Source of the DNA: Gammaproteobacteria bacterium
GTDB lineage: Bacteria; Pseudomonadota; Gammaproteobacteria; Steroidobacterales; Steroidobacteraceae
Direction: 5' to 3'
Assembly (NCBI GenBank): GCA_028293725.1
Contig: JAQGOE010000104.1
Span: 1-10,357 of the forward strand
Length of the DNA stretch: 10,357 nt
This document shows, one piece after another, positions 5,611-10,357 of this stretch. Both the position numbers and the translations under genes were made by a program. The notes beneath the pieces are model-generated. The model did not search any database and was not told where the DNA came from. It was given only the letters and a program-made list of their open reading frames with translations. Positions within the stretch are counted from its first letter, which is position 1; each line of letters opens with the position of its first letter.

Positions 5611-7482
5611 GTGTCTTTGCTGAGTCCGCCCGGCGATAGGGTTCACTTCGGCGTATTTCAGCTCGACCTGAAAGCGCACGAGCTGCATAAGGCAGGGGTA
5701 AAGGTCAAGTTGCAGGAGCAGCCGTTTCGAGTGCTTGCACTGCTGGTTGAGCGCGCTGGTCAGGTGGTCACGAGGGAGGAGTTACGGCAGAAGGTCTGGC
5801 CGACCGACGTTTATGTCGCTTTTGATCAGGGTCTGAACAACGCCATCAAAAAAGTGCGCGATGCCCTGGGAGACTCAGCAGACAGTCCTCGATTTATCGA
5901 GACGCTCGCGAGGCACGGTTATCGCTTTGTTGCTCCCGTAAACGCAGTGCTGGAGTGCCCTTCCGAACCTCGGTTCCATTTCGGTTTACGCACCCCGCGG
6001 AATACTGCTTTGATCGGCTTGACTACCGCGGCTCTGCTCGCAGCTCTGGCCTATTGGGCGTGGCACGGCTCGGTCATGGGAGCCAGACCCGCTTCTGAAA
6101 AGGTGATCTTGGCGGTTCTGCCATTTGACAACCTGAGTCGTGATCCGGACCAGGAGTTCTTCAGCGATGGATTGACTGAGGAGATGATCGCTCAGCTGGG
6201 TAAGCTGAATCCGGAGCGGCTTACAGTCATAGCCCGTGGCTCAGTTGCAAAGTACAAAGGTAGCAGCCTGGCTGCAAACCAGATTGGCGGCGAGCTGCAC
6301 GCCGACTACCTGATCCAGGGTAGCGTTCGACGCGCATCCGATCGCGTCCGAATCACCGTCCAGTTGATCCAGGTCCGAGACCAAACCGATCTGTGGGCTG
6401 AGAGCTATGACCGCCAATTGGAGGACATCCTGGTGCTGCAGGATTCCGTAGCGCGCACGATCGCCAACCAAATTCACATTACATTGACACCCGGACAGCA
6501 AGCGCGGCTGCCAAGCCCGCATAAGGTGGATCCTGAGGCCTATGACGCTTATCTAAAGGGTCGCTACTACTGGAACAAAAGGACCGCCGACGGAATGCAG
6601 AAAGCCGTCATCTACTTCCAGCAGGCAATCGACAAGGACCCGGCCTATGGTGCCGCCTACTCAGGATTGGCCGATTCCAACAGCGGACTCACGTGGCATG
6701 GCTTCACGTCTCCGGCGGAGACTCTTGCCAGGGCCAATGCGGCAGCGCTCAAGGCCATTGAAATCGAGCCGCAGTCCGCGGAAGCGCATGCTTCGTTGGC
6801 TCTGGTTCTTCACCACAGGTGGGATTGGGCTGGAGCGGAGGCTGAGTTCAAACGTGCGCTGCAGTTGGACCCCCACTATGCGAATGCACACCACTGGTAC
6901 GGAGACTATTTGTCGGTAAGGGGGCGGCATGAGCAGGCACTCCTCGAAGCGAAGCAGGCGTTGGACCTCGATCCGCTCAACCTCATGATCGGCTCCTGGG
7001 TGGGACTCCGTTATTACCTCGCTCGCCAATATGACCCTGCCATTGAACAAGGCCGGAATACGGTGGAACTGGATCCCAATTTCGCAGCCGCTCATCTCCT
7101 CCTCGGTGAGGCCTACGTACAAAAAGGGCTGCACGAGAAGGGTCTCGCTGAGCTGCAGAGAGCCGCCAGCCTCTCCGGAAACAGCCCCCTCTATTTGGCC
7201 CAGGTCGCGGTCGCTCAAGCTTCGGCGGGGAGGAAGACTGAGGCCCTTCGCATTGTTGCTCAGCTGCAGGCGCTTTCCAGTAATCGGTATGTGTCACCGT
7301 ACGGGATCGCGCAGATCTACGCCGCTCTGAACGACAAAGAACAGACCTTCAAATGGCTTCAAACTGCCTATGATGATCGTGCCGTGTGGATGTCATATCT
7401 CGCCGTCGATCCTGTGTTTGATGGCTTTCGCCCGGATCAGCGCTTCCAGGATTTGCTACGGCGCGTCCGTCTGCTGCCGTAG
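5611..7482 (+). CDS. membrane-anchored one-component regulator: winged helix, TM, TolB/FlgO-like domain, TPRs
   Basis: A CadC/ToxR-like architecture of about 620 residues. Residues 11-108 form an OmpR/PhoB-type winged-helix DNA-binding domain (KLQEQPFRVLALLVERAGQ, VVTREELRQKVWP, recognition helix FDQGLNNAIKKVRDALGD, closing RHGYRFVAPV). Residues 132-151 are a single hydrophobic membrane segment. Residues 165-290 match the TolB/FlgO-like N-terminal domain common in these regulators (AVLPFDNLSRDPDQEFFSDG, then LTEEMIAQL and ADYLIQGSVRR). From about 305 to 600 there are repeated TPR helices (for example EAYDAYLKGRYYW, AEAEFKRALQLDPHYANAHH, AIEQGRNTVELDPNFAAAH). DNA binding should be cytoplasmic and the TolB-like/TPR part periplasmic, probably sensing through protein contacts. 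GTG at 5611 leaves only 3 nt after GGAGG (5603-5607); the TTG at 5617 has a better 9-nt spacing and may be the true start, two codons later. It is divergent from the haloperoxidase gene and convergent with the phospholipase gene (20 bp gap). Confidence 0.9.
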   Translation: MSLLSPPGDRVHFGVFQLDLKAHELHKAGVKVKLQEQPFRVLALLVERAGQVVTREELRQKVWPTDVYVAFDQGLNNAIKKVRDALGDSADSPRFIETLARHGYRFVAPVNAVLECPSEPRFHFGLRTPRNTALIGLTTAALLAALAYWAWHGSVMGARPASEKVILAVLPFDNLSRDPDQEFFSDGLTEEMIAQLGKLNPERLTVIARGSVAKYKGSSLAANQIGGELHADYLIQGSVRRASDRVRITVQLIQVRDQTDLWAESYDRQLEDILVLQDSVARTIANQIHITLTPGQQARLPSPHKVDPEAYDAYLKGRYYWNKRTADGMQKAVIYFQQAIDKDPAYGAAYSGLADSNSGLTWHGFTSPAETLARANAAALKAIEIEPQSAEAHASLALVLHHRWDWAGAEAEFKRALQLDPHYANAHHWYGDYLSVRGRHEQALLEAKQALDLDPLNLMIGSWVGLRYYLARQYDPAIEQGRNTVELDPNFAAAHLLLGEAYVQKGLHEKGLAELQRAASLSGNSPLYLAQVAVAQASAGRKTEALRIVAQLQALSSNRYVSPYGIAQIYAALNDKEQTFKWLQTAYDDRAVWMSYLAVDPVFDGFRPDQRFQDLLRRVRLLP

Positions 7483-7502
7483 TCCGGAAATCCCGCACGC
7501 CT

Positions 7503-10238
7503 CTAGACGAGGGCCGCCACGAACGGCGACGTACTGTCTATCCAGCGATCAAACACAGCGGTGCCGGAGGTGCCGAAACGGGCACTGCGCACCTCAATCC
7601 GATCCAGGTACCAGTCCGGTGCGTTGCCGTGGTTGTCGCGCTGCACCGTAATCGATTGCAGCACGCCAATGTCGTCGCTGGAGATCGTGACCCAGTTCCA
7701 CTCGTCGCTTTCCATCCGCTTGATCAGCTTCGCATTGACGGACTTGGAGCATGAGCCTGTTGATCCGTGCAGAGTGAAAGTCAGGTTTGCGTCGGTTCCG
7801 GCCTGCCACTTGTCAGCAGTCTTGATGTGCAGACCGTAGCCAAAGTTAGCCGGCTGAAACGGGTTGTCCGCGCGATTGGCCGGCCGGATCTGAGGCGCGA
7901 ACTGCGGCTCTGCCACGATGTCGCGCAGATCTTTCGGGTCATCGGTGATCGCCCCGTCGACGCCGATTCGGATGTACTCCCGCAACTCGTCGTGTGCGTT
8001 CACCGTCCAGACGTAGATGAACCGCGGTCGGCCGGCTTGAGCGCGAATGCCGCATGCCCCCTCCAAGGTGTAGCGGTAGTACGGCCCGAGGATGACGTTC
8101 ACGAAGCTGATGCCATTTCCATAACCCTGGTGCGTCACGCCCCGCGAAGTGAAGTAGTTCGACACCGCGCCCGGGTCGTTCTCGGCATCAATCATCAGCC
8201 CTTCGCGCGGCCCGAGGATGTCTACGATACGATCGAAAAACCCGCCCTGGTTGTCGTCACGATTGCCGATCGAGATGATCACGTTCAGATCATTGTCGAA
8301 AGTCAGATGCGAGCGGATGGCCATCAGCAGCTCAAAACCGTGGTTGGGAGAAGTCACCGTTGGCTTGCAATCGAACACCACGAGTGACAGCCCGGGATGA
8401 TCGTGGGCCAGTTGGTGCAGCCCCTGCAGGTAGGCGACGAGCGACGGCGCCGACGGCTCCCCTGTGCCGTGGCTGATGCACAGCTGATCGGTGTGATCCT
8501 CGTAGACCTGCACGTCCGGCTCCAAGCCGTTGGCCCCGGCATTGAGCGCATTGGTAGCATCCTTGAGAGTGTTCGGGTTGTGGCCGACTACGTAGAACGG
8601 CCGCGGCCCAAAGGAGACTTGGGCAACAACGACGATCCGATTGCGCGGGTCCGACAACTGCCCACACAAACGCTGGCGGGCGAAGAGCACTTCCCCGATC
8701 TCCACGGCGCGGAATAGACCGACTGAGGTGACGGCGTGCAACGCGTCCGCCGCGGCATTTCCCAAGTACTCCGCACCCGCTCCGCTGCTTCCGGTGGCAT
8801 AGACCTCGACAACGGCACCTGGGACCGCGCCGCGTACGCCGACGATGCGATCGCCTTGGAAGATCGGGCCCAGTGTTTCGGTCGGGCCCGGTTGAGGGTG
8901 TACGACGACACCTTCGGGTTTCGAGTCCGCGCTCATATCGCTGCACGCCCACTGCCGTACGAAGACCTCAGTGTCTGCAACCAGCAGCGGAGAGACTGGG
9001 ATGATGATGTTCGTATTCAACGTCATCACCTGGTTGCTGATCGCGATATTGCCGAGTGGAGTGCGGGCAAAAACCTGAAGCATTGCGCCCCGGTGCGCAT
9101 TCGTCACGCTGACAAACCCGGTGCAGGAAAACAGAGGACGCAGCACCTGTGGAGGGAGGACGTCGGCCTCATGGGGGTCGACCGTCACCGGCGCCGCCGG
9201 AACACTCGTGACACCGCACAGTTCCTGCGTCGCACTCACAGGGTCGGTGGTCAGAGGCGGGATGTGACAGTCGAGCCATGATTGGTCCGGTGGTGCGGTG
9301 CCGTCATATACCGTCTTGTTCGCAGCGAGGTGCACCGTGGCCCCGGGCCGCAGTCCCGTCACCCGTACGACCGTTGTGCCGGCGCACAACGGTGTGACAA
9401 CCTGTGGTGGGTCGACGGGCGCGAGCTTGCCGACAGTCAAGGGTAACGATTTTGTTGTTGGGCGTTCGCAATGGATGTCGACTTCCTGGCGAATGGTAAG
9501 CTGGTCGTCTTCGTCGAGATGCTTTGTCAGGATCAGCTGCTCGGCGCCTCGATCGAAGCCAGCAGATTCGCTGACGCCGGAGCGCCGCTCGAGCGTCACG
9601 AGCGCACCGTCAAACACGCCTTTCACTCGGATGGAGGCATCGCAGCCGCGCACTGGCAGCTCGATGGTCGGCGGCGGCAGCGGCCGGCCTCGAGCGCCGG
9701 GTATCTCATCGGCCACGTAGCTCACATCAGGTCCCGGCGCCAATCCCGCCGACGACTGATGCGCCAGCAACAGGCTGGCGAAGGGAATCGCGGCGGCGAG
9801 GCCGAAGCGTGCCGTCCCTTCGTCAGCCACGCCGGTTCCAATCGGCGCGCCATCAGCAAGAAGGGTGACGATGGCCCCAGGAATCGCGCCGTCCACCCAG
9901 ACGAACTTGCCACACGCGTAGAGGTGCGTTACCACCTGCACCGGGCCAAAGTCCGCGCTCGTCGAGGGTGCGGGAGCGACCGGCATCCGCTGGCTGGCTG
10001 AGGGAGTGTCGCTTTGATCGGTTCCCAAGCTCTGTAGCGCGAAGAGGCTTTCATGCCGAGACAGCTTGACCCCGCCCAACAACGGGAAGCGCTGATCGCC
10101 CGATGTCGCAATCCCCTTGGCGACCGTGCGTGCTCCGGTTTCTACGGTGACTGTGGCGCCGACGAGCTGCCCTGTTACCCGTATAGAGGAGCTCAGCTCC
10201 GAGAGCGGACCCACGACAGCCGGTCGCATCAAGGGCAT
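7503..10238 (-). CDS. multidomain protein: six Ig-like repeats, sphingomyelinase-D-like phospholipase, PLAT domain
   Basis: A 911-residue protein. Residues 5-540 hold six repeats of about 90 residues, each opening with a 'P.VV.PL..C..xVxVxGxxPGAxVxL'-type strand pair (starts near 6, 99, 188, 277, 362 and 453) and closing in several copies with 'L....D.VxxRQ.xC..xS'; they look like Ig-like beta modules. Residues 546-780 are a TIM-barrel phosphodiesterase of the sphingomyelinase D (SMaseD) type: GHNPNT with His553, GLEPDV with Glu573 and Asp575, ISHG with His590, LVVFDCKP with Asp623 and Lys625, YVWTVN with Trp744 and a GVDGAITDDP end. His-to-Glu spacing (20) equals the spider enzymes (His12/Glu32), and GHxxNT and 'HG' replace the 'HRG' and 'HD' of ordinary GDPDs. 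RPANRADNPF (785-794) resembles the SMD-tail. Residues 800-905 are PLAT/LH2-like (AGTDANLTFTLHG, APDWYLDRIEV, FDRWI). In family enzymes this domain cleaves choline or ethanolamine sphingolipids or lysolipids; the substrate here is unproven. ATG has TAGGAG 6 nt upstream and an in-frame TAG four codons upstream, so the start is fixed. No signal peptide is visible. Confidence 0.85.
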   Translation of the reverse strand: MPLMRPAVVGPLSELSSSIRVTGQLVGATVTVETGARTVAKGIATSGDQRFPLLGGVKLSRHESLFALQSLGTDQSDTPSASQRMPVAPAPSTSADFGPVQVVTHLYACGKFVWVDGAIPGAIVTLLADGAPIGTGVADEGTARFGLAAAIPFASLLLAHQSSAGLAPGPDVSYVADEIPGARGRPLPPPTIELPVRGCDASIRVKGVFDGALVTLERRSGVSESAGFDRGAEQLILTKHLDEDDQLTIRQEVDIHCERPTTKSLPLTVGKLAPVDPPQVVTPLCAGTTVVRVTGLRPGATVHLAANKTVYDGTAPPDQSWLDCHIPPLTTDPVSATQELCGVTSVPAAPVTVDPHEADVLPPQVLRPLFSCTGFVSVTNAHRGAMLQVFARTPLGNIAISNQVMTLNTNIIIPVSPLLVADTEVFVRQWACSDMSADSKPEGVVVHPQPGPTETLGPIFQGDRIVGVRGAVPGAVVEVYATGSSGAGAEYLGNAAADALHAVTSVGLFRAVEIGEVLFARQRLCGQLSDPRNRIVVVAQVSFGPRPFYVVGHNPNTLKDATNALNAGANGLEPDVQVYEDHTDQLCISHGTGEPSAPSLVAYLQGLHQLAHDHPGLSLVVFDCKPTVTSPNHGFELLMAIRSHLTFDNDLNVIISIGNRDDNQGGFFDRIVDILGPREGLMIDAENDPGAVSNYFTSRGVTHQGYGNGISFVNVILGPYYRYTLEGACGIRAQAGRPRFIYVWTVNAHDELREYIRIGVDGAITDDPKDLRDIVAEPQFAPQIRPANRADNPFQPANFGYGLHIKTADKWQAGTDANLTFTLHGSTGSCSKSVNAKLIKRMESDEWNWVTISSDDIGVLQSITVQRDNHGNAPDWYLDRIEVRSARFGTSGTAVFDRWIDSTSPFVAALV

Positions 10239-10357
10239 GTCTCGCTCCTAAGAAGGTTAACTGTGACGTTGGGTCTTCGCCTTCTGGTGAGCTTGGTAGG
10301 CCAGCTCGCCGCTTGTCAACCGTTGCGGGACAACATCCTCGCCCGCGCAACGGAGGC
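10239..10357 (-). promoter_or_regulatory. upstream region of phospholipase gene: -35-like TTGACA and adjacent hairpin
   Basis: On the minus strand a perfect TTGACA lies at 10319-10314, about 75 bp before the ATG; no good -10 follows at 16-18 bp (the nearest is TACCAA at 15 bp), so the promoter is uncertain. Immediately upstream, CCGTTGCG (10320-10327) and CGCAACGG (10346-10353) form a perfect 8-bp inverted repeat around an 18-nt spacer. It could be a terminator stem of a gene beyond the window or an operator touching the -35. The ribosome-binding site TAGGAG is at 10250-10245. Confidence 0.35.

Noticed and set aside
7767..8387. Open frame of about 200 codons on the + strand inside the phospholipase gene
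   Set aside because: It is antisense to the best-conserved catalytic region. Long antisense frames are expected in GC-rich coding DNA and no domain is visible.
7503..8600. Ordinary glycerophosphodiester phosphodiesterase (GlpQ/UgpQ type)
   Set aside because: The HRG motif and the HD after the metal ligands are missing; GHNPNT, HG, VVFDCK and the DNPF tail fit the SMaseD branch better.
1..10357. CRISPR arrays, tRNA/rRNA genes and intact insertion sequences
   Set aside because: I saw no regularly spaced direct repeats, no tRNA-like arms with a T-loop, and no transposase with terminal inverted repeats; only the integrase/excisionase fragments remain.

Overview
The window is GC-rich and densely coded, with Gram-negative features: a lipoprotein murein hydrolase, a Bug-type periplasmic solute-binding protein, and signal peptides on several products. 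The gene types fit an environmental (soil-type) bacterium. The Bug protein points to Proteobacteria, while the winged-helix/TolB-like/TPR regulator is a type common in Acidobacteriota and some Gammaproteobacteria. I lean to Proteobacteria but cannot settle the phylum from sequence alone.

Layout, left to right. (1) 1-141 (+): C-terminal end of an alpha/beta-hydrolase entering from the left edge. (2) 254-1714 (-): lipoprotein with an SLT-type lytic transglycosylase domain. (3) 1715-2315: a 600-bp stretch with no intact gene. It holds two decayed gene fragments that meet tail to tail: the C-terminal end of a tyrosine recombinase (+, about 1840-1989) and the N-terminal half of an excisionase-type DNA-binding/antitoxin protein (-, about 2000-2119). 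(4) 2316-2882 (-): a YflT-like (general stress protein 17M-like) protein with a Gly/Ala-rich hydrophobic core. (5) 3089-4102 (+): orphan Bug/TctC solute-binding protein, divergent from (4). (6) 4140-5429 (-): secreted vanadium-dependent haloperoxidase/PAP2-family protein with all the main active-site residues. (7) 5611-7482 (+): one-component membrane regulator (OmpR-type winged helix, one TM, TolB/FlgO-like domain, TPRs), divergent from the haloperoxidase gene and so a candidate regulator of it. (8) 7503-10238 (-): a 911-residue multidomain protein of six Ig-like repeats of about 90 residues, a sphingomyelinase-D-like phospholipase domain and a C-terminal PLAT/LH2 domain. (9) 10239-10357: its upstream region, with a hairpin and a perfect -35-like hexamer.

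The window is a series of single-gene units, convergent or divergent, with no long operon. The stand-out is gene (8). It has the H / ExD / H / FDxK / WTV residues of the spider/Corynebacterium sphingomyelinase D family, a downstream DNPF segment resembling the family's SMD-tail, a lipid-binding-type PLAT domain, a large repeat region not recognised as any named family, and no signal peptide despite a tightly fixed start codon.
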